A stretch of 26,019 nt of DNA from Acidobacteriota bacterium (GTDB lineage Bacteria > Actinomycetota > Acidimicrobiia > Spongiisociales > UBA5794), in NCBI GenBank assembly GCA_022574065.1, contig JACZST010000001.1:2189-28207 (forward strand), given 5' to 3'. The translations under genes and the position numbers were made by a program. Shown one piece after another: positions 1 through 7,177 of this stretch. The notes under the pieces were generated by a model, which made no database searches, was not told where the DNA came from, and was given only the letters and a program-made list of their open reading frames with translations. The first letter of the stretch is position 1, and each line of letters begins with the position of its first letter.

Positions 1-648
1 AGGGGGGCCGGTCGATCAGGCAAGACCGGGGACCGTCACTCACTCATTGATTACGCGGCAGACGTCGGCGAGTTGCTCGACGAGCTACGTCTGACCGGGG
101 CCGCCGTAGTGGCCTGGGCGATGGGCGTGTCGGTAATCGTGCACCTGTTGGCGGTCCTGGGAACACAACGCGTTTCGGGGTTCGTTTGGGTGGACCACAG
201 TCCGTCGTTCCTTTCCAAGGCCGGGTGGGAGTTTCCGCTCGGCGGGGACTTCACGAACGAAGACCTCGACGAAATGTGCGGTATGCAGCTGTCGGACCGG
301 GTCGCGGCCGTGGACAACCTCTTGGAACTCATGTTCTATCATCCGCTCGGCGAGGCCGACCGGGAGGCCTTCTATCGGAGCATCTTCCAGACACCATCGG
401 GAGTCGCCGAAAGCATGCTGCGCCAGGTTGCAACCACTGATCTGCGACCGTTACTGGATGGCGTCACTGTGCCCACGCTTGTGGTGAATGGCGAGAAAAG
501 CGTTGTTCCCCACGGCGTCTGCAAATGGCTGGCGTCCCACCTGCCCGAGGGGCGCTGCCGGGTCATCGCCGATGCCGGACACGCACCATTCTGGGATGCA
601 CCAGAGGCCTTCAACTCGGTCGTCGCCGACTTTCTCTCAACTCTATAG
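1..648 (+). CDS. alpha/beta hydrolase-fold protein, 5'-truncated by window edge, catalytic serine missing
   Basis: The frame is open from base 1 to the stop at 646-648, so the N-terminus lies outside the window; the TTG at 73 is internal. The C-terminal half is typical of the alpha/beta hydrolase fold: LIDYAADVGELLDEL before the nucleophile elbow, a helical cap, PTLVVNGE at the usual acid position, and DAGHAPFWDAPEAF carrying the catalytic histidine. The elbow reads AWAMG (codons around 109-123) where family members have GWSMG, so the serine is alanine. The acid loop reads NGEKSVVP without the usual Asp. Two of three triad residues therefore appear absent. It may be a non-catalytic homologue or a decaying gene. 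The next gene starts 42 bases downstream on the same strand. Confidence 0.85.
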   Translation, partial: RGAGRSGKTGDRHSLIDYAADVGELLDELRLTGAAVVAWAMGVSVIVHLLAVLGTQRVSGFVWVDHSPSFLSKAGWEFPLGGDFTNEDLDEMCGMQLSDRVAAVDNLLELMFYHPLGEADREAFYRSIFQTPSGVAESMLRQVATTDLRPLLDGVTVPTLVVNGEKSVVPHGVCKWLASHLPEGRCRVIADAGHAPFWDAPEAFNSVVADFLSTL

Positions 649-690
649 CTGAGGCGGTTCCCTTAGCGGCGTGAAGGTAGCGTCGTCGCC

Positions 691-2187
691 ATGCGAATCG
701 GCGTGGCATCGATCATGCAGGAGACGAACTCCTTCGCTGCCCGTTCGTGTGGGTTGAAGGACTTCACGGTGACCACCGGTGACGCCTGTCGCGATCGAGT
801 AGGCGGAACGAACTCCGAGATGGCGGGAGCGATAGCCGCTATTGAGGCCGTAGGCGCTACCGCGGTTCCGCTCCTCCACGCCTGGGCGCTCCCATCCGGC
901 CCTGTGGAGGATGAGGCTTTTTCGTGGCTACAGAGTCTTCTCCAGAACGAACTCGGCTCAGCCAGGACCCTTGACGGACTCGTTCTCTCGCTCCACGGCG
1001 CCATGGCGACCAGCGTCCGATTCGACGCAGATGCAGAGCTAATCGAAACGGCCCGCCTAGTTGTTGGTGAGGAGACTCCAATTGGAGTCAGCCTCGACCT
1101 GCATGCCAATGTGACCGACCGCATGGTGCGCGCCGCCGACGTGATGACGGGCTATCACACTGATCCCCATGTCGACATGCGGTACACCGGGGAGCGCCTT
1201 GTTGGGCACGTGCTCAGTGTGCTGGACGGTGTTTTGCAACCGGTGCTGACGCTTGAGAAGAGGCCAATGATCGTGCCGGCTGAGAGCATGAACACGACCA
1301 CCGGGCCCCTCGCCGCCATCCGGCGCAAGGCTGATGCCTTGTCTAATGACACCGTTGTGGACATCTCGCTCTTCCCGGTTCAACCATGGTTGGACGTTCC
1401 CGAGCTGGGGTTCGGCGTGCTCGTCACAACGAACAACGACCCGCGCAACGCAAACCGCATCGCCACTGCACTTGCGAACGAGGTTTGGGAGATCAGACGT
1501 GAGTTCACGGTTCCGCGCTTGCTCGAGCCCCCGGATGCCGTTGCCGCTGCCCGAGCGAGTTCCACCCGTCCATTTGTCATCGCGGAGTCTGCCGACGCGC
1601 CGTCGGCGGGAGCGGCCGGAGACAGCCCTGTAATGGTGGCCATCCTCGCCGACGAAGCAAACCTCACCTCAGTGGTTCCTGTTGTCGACCCCACTTCGGT
1701 GGAGCGGTCATTCGCCGCCGGTGTCGGCGCCTCGGTCACCCTCGACGTCGGTGCCGGCATTGACACCCGGTGGCATCACCCGGTGCGGTTCGAGGGTGTG
1801 GTCGCCAAGGTCGGAGAGGGCCGCTATCGCTTGGCGGGCGCAAGCTTCACCGGCATGGAGGTCACCATGGGCAGATTCGCCGTCATTGAATCGAGTCGGC
1901 TCACATTGCTACTCTCCGAGCGCCCAGCGTGGACATCCGACCCAGCAACCTTCCGATTTGCGGGGATCGACCCGTTCGACGTTGATCTCCTGGTGGTCCG
2001 CTCCTGTAGTGACTTCCTGCCGAATTATCCAGGGAGCCCAAAAGACGCCGTCACGCTCGATGTTCCCGGCCCCGCGACCCCCCGTCTTGAGCGCCTCGAA
2101 TTCGAGCGTGCCGACCGACCCCTCTGGCCGTTGGATCCCTTCGACGACTCAGGAATTTCGGTCGGGCGGGCATTGCATGGACGATGA
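691..2187 (+). CDS. M81 family metallopeptidase (MlrC / microcystinase C-like)
   Basis: A 498-residue protein, the usual full length for the M81 family. It opens with MRIGVASIMQETNSF, the family's N-terminal signature. Further conserved blocks are LHGAM (about 101-105), DLHAN (136-140) and HTDPHVD (156-162), which hold the likely zinc ligands, followed by an MlrC-type C-terminal domain from about residue 290. There the usual DNPGGGAPGD-like loop is modified to SADAPSAGAAGD. MlrC cleaves the linear tetrapeptide formed from microcystin; most relatives have unknown substrates, so cytoplasmic peptide or amide hydrolysis is the safe call. The ATG at 691 is the only start that keeps the signature. 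The 3' end overlaps a degenerate BrnT-like gene on the other strand. Confidence 0.9.
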   Translation: MRIGVASIMQETNSFAARSCGLKDFTVTTGDACRDRVGGTNSEMAGAIAAIEAVGATAVPLLHAWALPSGPVEDEAFSWLQSLLQNELGSARTLDGLVLSLHGAMATSVRFDADAELIETARLVVGEETPIGVSLDLHANVTDRMVRAADVMTGYHTDPHVDMRYTGERLVGHVLSVLDGVLQPVLTLEKRPMIVPAESMNTTTGPLAAIRRKADALSNDTVVDISLFPVQPWLDVPELGFGVLVTTNNDPRNANRIATALANEVWEIRREFTVPRLLEPPDAVAAARASSTRPFVIAESADAPSAGAAGDSPVMVAILADEANLTSVVPVVDPTSVERSFAAGVGASVTLDVGAGIDTRWHHPVRFEGVVAKVGEGRYRLAGASFTGMEVTMGRFAVIESSRLTLLLSERPAWTSDPATFRFAGIDPFDVDLLVVRSCSDFLPNYPGSPKDAVTLDVPGPATPRLERLEFERADRPLWPLDPFDDSGISVGRALHGR

Positions 2188-2366
2188 ACTCGACACTCTC
2201 GCCCGGGGCGACGCCGATCTCGAGAAGACGCTCCTGCTGATCGGCGCCGACGAGCATGGTGAGATCACCAAGGTCGAACACGGATCGGATTCCGGTGGGC
2301 GTGCGACATGTTCTTCTCATCTTCGACCCCGTGCTGGCGGGCACTCTCCAGGATCACGGGATCCAT
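2150..2366 (-). pseudogene. BrnT-like toxin-type small protein, frameshifted remnant
   Basis: Read on the minus strand from the ATG at 2366, the first frame gives MDPVILESARQHGVEDE then HAHRNPIRV before running into a stop. The adjacent frame continues from about 2280 with VFDLGDLTMLVGADQQE, then LLEIGVAP and IVHAMPARPKFL. Joined, the pieces give a protein of about 72 residues resembling BrnT/DUF4258-type toxins of actinobacteria. The break at about 2280 is a net +1 (or -2) frameshift, and the normal stop after KFL is also lost. The end given is where similarity stops; it lies inside the 3' end of the M81 gene. I see no recognisable antitoxin on the upstream side (2367-2500). The family assignment is from memory of the pattern and is moderate. 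Confidence 0.5.
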
Positions 2367-2473
2367 GCCAGCAAGTTATCTTGATTCTCCCCCTCTGTAC
2401 ACCCAACGGTCGCCGAAGGTGGTAGTCCGACCGCACGTGAGGACCCACCGCCTGCTGAGTCTCAGTACCACCG

Positions 2474-2504
2474 TATAGAGTTGCAGAGTCGCCGTGAGAG
2501 GAGG
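2474..2504 (+). promoter_or_regulatory. putative -10 element and strong ribosome binding site of the dehydrogenase remnant
   Basis: TATAGA at 2474-2479 is a plausible -10 hexamer, although no good -35 is seen 17 bases upstream. GAGAGGAGG at 2496-2504 is a near-perfect Shine-Dalgarno site placed 4 bases before ATG 2509 and 10 before ATG 2515. These signals survive although the gene they serve is a deletion remnant, and they may now serve the cupin gene downstream. Confidence 0.4.
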
Positions 2505-2508
2505 TCCG

Positions 2509-2751
2509 ATGGCCATGAACCCCGAGTCGACTCGTGTTGGTTGGATCGGAATCGGCGTGATGGGTGTCTCGACGGCGGGCCATGTGCTCGAAGCGGGTTA
2601 CTCAGTGACGCTGACGACGCGATCTCCCAAGGTGATGCGGCTGTCGACGCCCGGCCTGGCCCTCGCTCACCAGATCTACAGCACCCAAGCGCTCGTGCTG
2701 GCCTTAGCCAAGCTCACCGACCTCGAGTCGTCGAGGTCGGTGTCCTCCTGA
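2509..2751 (+). pseudogene. 3-hydroxyisobutyrate/beta-hydroxyacid dehydrogenase, internal-deletion remnant
   Basis: An open frame of about 80 residues joins the two ends of a family whose members have about 290. The start, MNPESTRVGWIGIGVMG, is the Rossmann nucleotide-binding loop (GxGxMG). After GYSVTLTTRS the sequence jumps to TPGLALAHQIY and TQALVLALAKLTDLE, which match the C-terminal helices of this dehydrogenase family. About 200 residues in the middle are gone, including the substrate loop and the catalytic lysine, and roughly ten more are missing between QIY and TQAL. The frame stays open by chance or because the deletions were in phase. The cupin ATG follows 3 bases after the stop. 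A functional enzyme is not possible; expression of a short peptide is. Confidence 0.75.
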
Positions 2752-2754
2752 GGC

Positions 2755-3555
2755 ATGGATCCGGCGACCGTCGATCGGCGCACCTCACCGATCATTGGGA
2801 TCGCGGAAGAAGACCTGCCGACCCGGCGGATGAGCATCGCCGGCATCGGTGGCGGGATGGACGCACGTGTGCTTTCTAAGGATTTCAGCGGTCCAGCCAC
2901 CAGGTTGGTAAGGATTCCTCCGAATTGGGGAACCACGGTATCTGGGTTCTTCACAGCATCTGTCGGCTTCTTCGTCGTCAACGGCGGCATGATCTTTGGC
3001 GACGTTATGGTGCGCTCGCTGGACTATGTCTTCGTGCCTGAAAGCAAGGTGATAACTGGGCTTCGCTCCGTGGAGCCCACGCTGGCGTTAGTCATGACCG
3101 CGGGTCCTGTGCGCTATGAGACAACGGCTGGCGGCGGCTCGGCAGAATTGAAGGTAGCTCGATATCAGGAAGGTGACTGGAAGCCTCTCCCAGAGCAACC
3201 CGGTCGTTTTGTGAGGAACCTCTGGGATTCGCCTCTGGAGACTACGTGGCTAGGCGCAGCAAGAGACTGGTCGTATGACACAGGACCGTGGCACCGCCAC
3301 GACACGATAGAGGAGTTCTTCGTGCTCAAAGGCCACATTTCCTTCGTTGATATGGAAGAGCGCGACCCGGTCTTACATAGCTATTCGGTCGGCGGCTATG
3401 GGTGCCGGCCTGCTGGGACGTTGCACGTCGGCCCGGGATCTGGTTCATCAGAAGACACCCTGATGTTTCACCGGAGTCTGGGCCCGCTCACCACTGACTG
3501 GGTTCTCTTAGATCGAGGAGACGAGGGCGACTCAGAGCCCAAGAACGCGTCGTGA
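2755..3555 (+). CDS. cupin-domain protein (two cupin modules)
   Basis: A 266-residue protein with a bicupin layout. The C-terminal module has the metal-binding motif 1 as PWHRHDTIEEFFVLKG (about 178-193) and motif 2 as PAGTLHVGP (about 219-227); the N-terminal module (about 35-115) is more divergent. Cupins of this size bind a metal and act as dioxygenases, isomerases or ligand-binding proteins; the reaction here is unknown. ATG 2755 has only a poor ribosome binding site and follows the stop of the dehydrogenase remnant by 3 bases, so translation may be coupled to it. ATG 2830 or 2857 are alternatives that would keep both cupin modules. The 3' end overlaps the end of the E1 beta gene on the other strand by 24 bases. 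Confidence 0.75.
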   Translation: MDPATVDRRTSPIIGIAEEDLPTRRMSIAGIGGGMDARVLSKDFSGPATRLVRIPPNWGTTVSGFFTASVGFFVVNGGMIFGDVMVRSLDYVFVPESKVITGLRSVEPTLALVMTAGPVRYETTAGGGSAELKVARYQEGDWKPLPEQPGRFVRNLWDSPLETTWLGAARDWSYDTGPWHRHDTIEEFFVLKGHISFVDMEERDPVLHSYSVGGYGCRPAGTLHVGPGSGSSEDTLMFHRSLGPLTTDWVLLDRGDEGDSEPKNAS

Positions 3556-4512
3556 TGCGTCCACCACCTCGTCGGGCCCAGGGACGATTGCAGCTTCCAG
3601 CGGCGGACTGAAAGGGATTGGGGCCGATTGGGCACCAACCCGCTCGATAGGCGCCTCGAGCTCGCCAAACAAGTCGTACGAGAGCTGTGCCGCGAGCTCG
3701 GCACCAAACCCCCCAAAAAGCCAAGCCTCGTGAGCGATCACCGCCCGGCGGGTCTTCGACACTGACGCGGCGACGGTTGCATAGTCAAGGGGCACCAGCG
3801 AGCGAAGATCGATCAGCTCGACAGATACTCCGTCCTTCGCCAGCCGCTCTGCGGCCGACATTCCGTGTAGCGCCATCACCGAGTAGGCAATGATTGTGAG
3901 GTCCGAACCCTCTCGTACAATTCGTGCCTCGCCCAGCGGAACGCGATAATCTTCCTCGGGAACCTGTCCCCGTTTTGCCGTGATCCTCTTGTTTTCCAGA
4001 TAGATCACGGGATCGTCGTCATCGATCGCCGATCGCAGCAGGCCCTTGGCGTCAGCTGGGTTGGAAGGAGCCACCACCTTGAGACCGGGCAAGTGTGTGA
4101 AGATGCCCTCCAGGCTGGATGAGTGCTGTGCGGCAGAAGAACGCAACACACCGTCGGACGCTCTCAAGACCATCGGCACCGATACTTGGCCTCCGAACAT
4201 GTAGCGGAATTTCGCCGCCTGATTGACGATCTCGTCCATCGCACCAAGTGTGAACTCGACAAAGCTCATCGAGGCCACCGGTCGCAGACCAGTCACTGCG
4301 GCACCCACCGCGGTGGCGACAATGATCGCCTCCGAGATCGGCATGTCGATGACTCGTTCAGGCCCAAACTCTTCCACCAAGCCGCGGAACTGACCGAAGT
4401 TGCCTCCCCAACTGATATCCTCACCCAAGACCAGGACCCGTTCGTCCTCCCGCATCGCCCACCGCATCGCATCGACTGTTGCCTGACCGAACCCCATCCG
4501 CTTCTCAACCAT
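3532..4512 (-). CDS. 2-oxoacid dehydrogenase-type E1 component, beta subunit (transketolase-like)
   Basis: With the ATG at 4512 the protein has 326 residues, normal for PdhB/AcoB/BkdB-type E1 beta subunits. Key blocks are VLGEDISWGGNFG, DMPISE (about 57-61, with the Glu that activates thiamine diphosphate), AAKFRYMFGGQ, AAQHSSSLE (128-135) and the C-terminal domain from about 190 (DLRSLVPLD, HEAWLFGGFG). It forms the heterotetramer with the alpha subunit encoded upstream and decarboxylates a 2-oxo acid or acetoin-like substrate. The start overlaps the alpha stop by 8 bases, with GGGAG 6 bases upstream; ATG 4533 is an alternative. It is the last gene of the minus-strand operon. Which substrate class applies (pyruvate, branched-chain oxo acid, acetoin) cannot be decided here. 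Confidence 0.9.
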   Translation of the reverse strand: MVEKRMGFGQATVDAMRWAMREDERVLVLGEDISWGGNFGQFRGLVEEFGPERVIDMPISEAIIVATAVGAAVTGLRPVASMSFVEFTLGAMDEIVNQAAKFRYMFGGQVSVPMVLRASDGVLRSSAAQHSSSLEGIFTHLPGLKVVAPSNPADAKGLLRSAIDDDDPVIYLENKRITAKRGQVPEEDYRVPLGEARIVREGSDLTIIAYSVMALHGMSAAERLAKDGVSVELIDLRSLVPLDYATVAASVSKTRRAVIAHEAWLFGGFGAELAAQLSYDLFGELEAPIERVGAQSAPIPFSPPLEAAIVPGPDEVVDASRRVLGL

Positions 4513-5488
4513 CTCCGGCTCCCGTAAAGACATCGTCGAGCGCGGTGACGGGGTCGGGGTCGGGACTCTCCTCGGCGAATTTCTCCGCCGCGGCGACCTC
4601 GCTGCGGGCTGCTTCCCACAGCCGGCTTCGGTCATCCTCCGTGAGCACGCCGACATCGAGCAATTCGGCCTCCCAGCGTCCGATCGGGTCGGCCTCCTTG
4701 CGAGATTCGACATCCGCTCGGTCTCGATAGACCTCGGCATCACCCACATAGTGGCCCCCGAACCGGTAGGTCATCAGGTTGAGCAGCGTGGGCCCCTCTC
4801 CCTGGCGGGCGACGGCAACCGCCTCCGCGGTTGCGGCGTACACAGCGCCCGGATCGTTGCCGTCAACGGTGAACCCACGCATCCCGTAACCAGCCGCTCG
4901 TTCCGACAGGTCGTCAACAGACGTCGTTCGATGTCGCGCCGTGAACTGAGCGAATTGGTTGTTCTCGCATGCGAAAATCACCGGCAGCCGGTGCACCGTT
5001 GCGAAGTTCGCCGCTTCGTGAAACGTGCCTTTGTTGATGCCTCCATCGCCAAAGAAGCACACCGCTACCTGATCCGTTCCCCGGTATCGAGCGGAGAGGG
5101 CGGCACCGGTGGCAATGCCGAAGCCGCCACCGACGATGCCGTTCGCTCCGAGCATGCCAATCGAGAAGTCGGCGAGGTGCATCGATCCCCCACGCCCGCG
5201 GCAGGCGCCGGTTGCCTTCCCGTGTAGCTCGGCCATGATGGCCGACAAACCGATTCCTTTGGCGATAGCATGGCCATGTCCGCGATGAGTTGACGTGATG
5301 TAGTCGTCGGCGTGTAGGGCTGCACATACGCCAGCGGCGATGGCCTCCTCCCCCAAGTAGACGTGAACGAACCCCGGGAGTTTGCCCTGGGCGAACAGCT
5401 CTTCGACCCGGCCTTCGAATACCCGGATTCGCACCATGGTGCTCAAAATCGAGCGCGCAGTGTCGGCATCGAGTCCGCTTGTCGCCAT
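4505..5488 (-). CDS. 2-oxoacid dehydrogenase-type E1 component, alpha subunit
   Basis: A 327-residue subunit starting at ATG 5488 (MATSGLDADTARS). The thiamine diphosphate motif is clear: GDGG at about residue 147 and the closing ENN at about 175-177. Also present are YITSTHRGHGHAIAKG, GSMHLADFSIGMLG and the regulatory-loop equivalent YRFGGHYVGDAEVYR. These are hallmarks of E1 alpha of the pyruvate/acetoin/branched-chain dehydrogenase group. The start is 13 bases after the SDR stop. A GTG at 5521 would add 11 residues but overlaps the SDR and lacks a ribosome binding site. The 3' end overlaps E1 beta. With the lipoyl domain and SDR upstream it forms part of one operon; no E2 core or E3 is in the window. 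Confidence 0.9.
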   Translation of the reverse strand: MATSGLDADTARSILSTMVRIRVFEGRVEELFAQGKLPGFVHVYLGEEAIAAGVCAALHADDYITSTHRGHGHAIAKGIGLSAIMAELHGKATGACRGRGGSMHLADFSIGMLGANGIVGGGFGIATGAALSARYRGTDQVAVCFFGDGGINKGTFHEAANFATVHRLPVIFACENNQFAQFTARHRTTSVDDLSERAAGYGMRGFTVDGNDPGAVYAATAEAVAVARQGEGPTLLNLMTYRFGGHYVGDAEVYRDRADVESRKEADPIGRWEAELLDVGVLTEDDRSRLWEAARSEVAAAEKFAEESPDPDPVTALDDVFTGAGDG

Positions 5489-5501
5489 CACAGAACGAAC
5501 C

Positions 5502-6266
5502 TCATTGTGCGGTGTATCCACCGTCGATGGCGAGTGTTTGACCCGTCACCATCGACGCCGCGTCCGACGCGAGGAAGACCACGGCGCCGACGACATCGTC
5601 AGGTTTTCCCAGCCTGCCCATGGGGGTTCGATCGAGGAAGAACTCCTTCAGCTCTGGCTCGGTCTCCCATTGCTTCATCACCAAGGTGGTGGCAATGTGT
5701 CCGGGAGCGATGGCATTGACCCGCACCCCCGCCGGAGCCCACTCCACTGCCAGAGTCCTTGTCATCTGGATGACACCTCCCTTGCTCGCCTGGTAGCCAA
5801 CGCTGCCGGCAAACCCGACAAGGCCGCCGATCGATGCGATATTGACGATCGATCCTCCACCGCTCTCGATCATCGCCCGACCGAACGTGCGACATGCATT
5901 GAACGAGCCCCTGAGGTTTGTGTCCACGACTTCGACCCAGCGCTCATCGGGGTAATGGGCGGCAGCACCCCGACCGCCGATACCGGCGCTGTTGACGAGG
6001 ATCTGCGGAGTTCCGAATCGCTCTTCGATCGTGGTGGCAGCGGTGTCCAGTGCCGCCGGAGTGCGGACGTCGGCCGTAACGGCGAGAGCTGCTTCGGCAC
6101 CGATGGAGTTTTCCGTCGCCTCGTTGCCGGTCGGCTCGATGTCAATGCACCCAAGGAGGGCTCCTGCATCAGCAAGACCTTCTGCGATGGCGCGACCCAG
6201 ACTGCCGCCGGCACCGGTTACGACGGCGACACGGCCGTCGAGCGAAAATCGGGAGAGGACGCTCAT
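5502..6266 (-). CDS. short-chain dehydrogenase/reductase (SDR)
   Basis: A 254-residue classical SDR. The NAD(P) loop is TGAGGSLG (residues 17-24), followed by VNSAG (91-95), the structural Asn in VDTNLRG (117), and the catalytic Ser145, Tyr158 and Lys162 (YQASK). The C-terminus GQTLAIDGGYTAQ is typical of the FabG-like group. It likely oxidises or reduces a hydroxy/keto intermediate. ATG 6266 overlaps the lipoyl gene stop as ATGA; longer in-frame extensions upstream are low-complexity shadow of the lipoyl and RraA genes. The gap to E1 alpha is 13 bases. Its position between a lipoyl domain and E1 suggests that it supplies or consumes the oxo-acid substrate of that complex. Confidence 0.9.
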   Translation of the reverse strand: MSVLSRFSLDGRVAVVTGAGGSLGRAIAEGLADAGALLGCIDIEPTGNEATENSIGAEAALAVTADVRTPAALDTAATTIEERFGTPQILVNSAGIGGRGAAAHYPDERWVEVVDTNLRGSFNACRTFGRAMIESGGGSIVNIASIGGLVGFAGSVGYQASKGGVIQMTRTLAVEWAPAGVRVNAIAPGHIATTLVMKQWETEPELKEFFLDRTPMGRLGKPDDVVGAVVFLASDAASMVTGQTLAIDGGYTAQ

Positions 6267-6502
6267 TCCGTCACCACGTTGGCAAGTACGGTAAGCACAG
6301 GGATCTCCTCGTCGGCGGCCGGAACTTCGATTTCGAGCACACCATCGGCGGGGGCTTCCAGCTCGACTTCCGCCTTGTCGGTCGCGATGACCACAACTGG
6401 CTGACCCAAGGCGACGACGGCCCCGTTCGGGTACAGCCATTCGAGGACTACAACCTCCTCGACCATACCCATTTGAGGAACGAGGAGTGGAATGCGGCCC
6501 AC
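6263..6502 (-). CDS. stand-alone lipoyl (biotinyl/lipoyl attachment) domain protein
   Basis: A 79-residue protein consisting of one lipoyl domain and nothing else. The lipoylation motif is TDKAEVELEAP with Lys43, preceded by the usual LVPQMGMVEE start and the GxPVVVIATDK hairpin, and followed by the mirror-image half ending VLTVLANVVTE. In ordinary E2 subunits this domain is followed by a linker, a peripheral-subunit-binding domain and an acyltransferase core of about 230 residues; here the frame stops exactly at the domain boundary. The start is GTG 6502, 3 bases after the RraA stop, and the end overlaps the SDR start. It probably serves as a detached swinging arm for the E1 encoded downstream. 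A biotinyl role is less likely because the motif is TDKA rather than AMKM. Confidence 0.8.
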   Translation of the reverse strand: MGRIPLLVPQMGMVEEVVVLEWLYPNGAVVALGQPVVVIATDKAEVELEAPADGVLEIEVPAADEEIPVLTVLANVVTE

Positions 6503-6505
6503 GGC

Positions 6506-7177
6506 TCAAATGTGACCGTGTCGCTCGAGGCTGGAGAGCGGGGATTCGCCCGCTTGCATCTCCACCCGAACCTTGGCCTCGGCACCGTCGATCTTCTCAG
6601 CCGCCTCCAGAACCTGTTCAGCAACATCCGCAGGAACCACAACCACACCGTCGAACTCGGCGATCACGACGTCGCCGGGGTTGATCGTCACACCTCCGAT
6701 CGTCACCGACACCTGCGAAGCCACCATCTCCCATCGACCTATTGCGTTGAGCGGTGACACGTCGCGGTAGAAGACCTGGAAGCCGATCTGGCGCAGCCCT
6801 CCGATATCTCGCAGATTGCCATCGAGGATCACTCCAACACATCCATGAGCCGCCGCCGAGTTGGCAGTCAGCTCACCGAAGTGACCGACTGAGCTATCGG
6901 GATTGACCGACACCATGATGCTGTCAGGTTCCAGCTTCTCGAAGACCTGCAGATATGAGCTTATGCGCTCGATACCTGGACCCCACTCGATCCAGGGCTC
7001 GATCGGTGCTCCGAGCACTGTGTAGGCAACGCCGGCTATGCGCTGCTCAGGTAGCAGCGGTCGGAGTGTGCTGGGGAGCACCTGCTCTGCCAGGCCTAGC
7101 TGATAGAGCGCATCCACGACCACAGGAACTGGGAGTGATCGATATCTGCTACACAATTCTTCCCTGGTGATCCCCAT
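6506..7177 (-). CDS. RraA-like protein / 4-hydroxy-4-methyl-2-oxoglutarate aldolase family
   Basis: A 223-residue protein of the RraA/HMG aldolase family (long mis-annotated as dimethylmenaquinone methyltransferase). The core motif is HFGELTANSAAAHGCVG followed by DGNLRD (about 119-124), with the substrate-binding Arg and metal-binding Asp, then GFQVFYRD. Enzymes of this family split 4-hydroxy-4-methyl- or 4-carboxy-4-hydroxy-2-oxo acids to pyruvate and a second oxo acid; some members decarboxylate oxaloacetate. The ATG at 7177 shares its first base with the upstream M20 stop (TGATG); a TTG one codon earlier is less likely. Being sandwiched between an amidohydrolase and a lipoyl/E1 module fits a role in oxo-acid cleavage. 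The actual substrate is unknown. Confidence 0.85.
   Translation of the reverse strand: MGITREELCSRYRSLPVPVVVDALYQLGLAEQVLPSTLRPLLPEQRIAGVAYTVLGAPIEPWIEWGPGIERISSYLQVFEKLEPDSIMVSVNPDSSVGHFGELTANSAAAHGCVGVILDGNLRDIGGLRQIGFQVFYRDVSPLNAIGRWEMVASQVSVTIGGVTINPGDVVIAEFDGVVVVPADVAEQVLEAAEKIDGAEAKVRVEMQAGESPLSSLERHGHI

Noticed and set aside
2177..2425. Plus-strand frame starting ATG 2177 at the end of the M81 gene (MDDELDTLARGDADLEKTLL...)
   Set aside because: It is the complement of the BrnT-like remnant, whose conserved pattern is on the minus strand; it has no ribosome binding site and a nonsense-like C-terminus.
5382..6404. 340-codon plus-strand frame opposite E1 alpha and the SDR
   Set aside because: Low-complexity composition and no family pattern; the minus strand has two well-supported genes with coupled starts.
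5502..6509. 335-residue version of the first SDR with an 81-residue N-terminal extension
   Set aside because: The extension is an Arg/Gly-rich shadow of the lipoyl gene; ATG 6266 gives the standard SDR N-terminus and an ATGA overlap.
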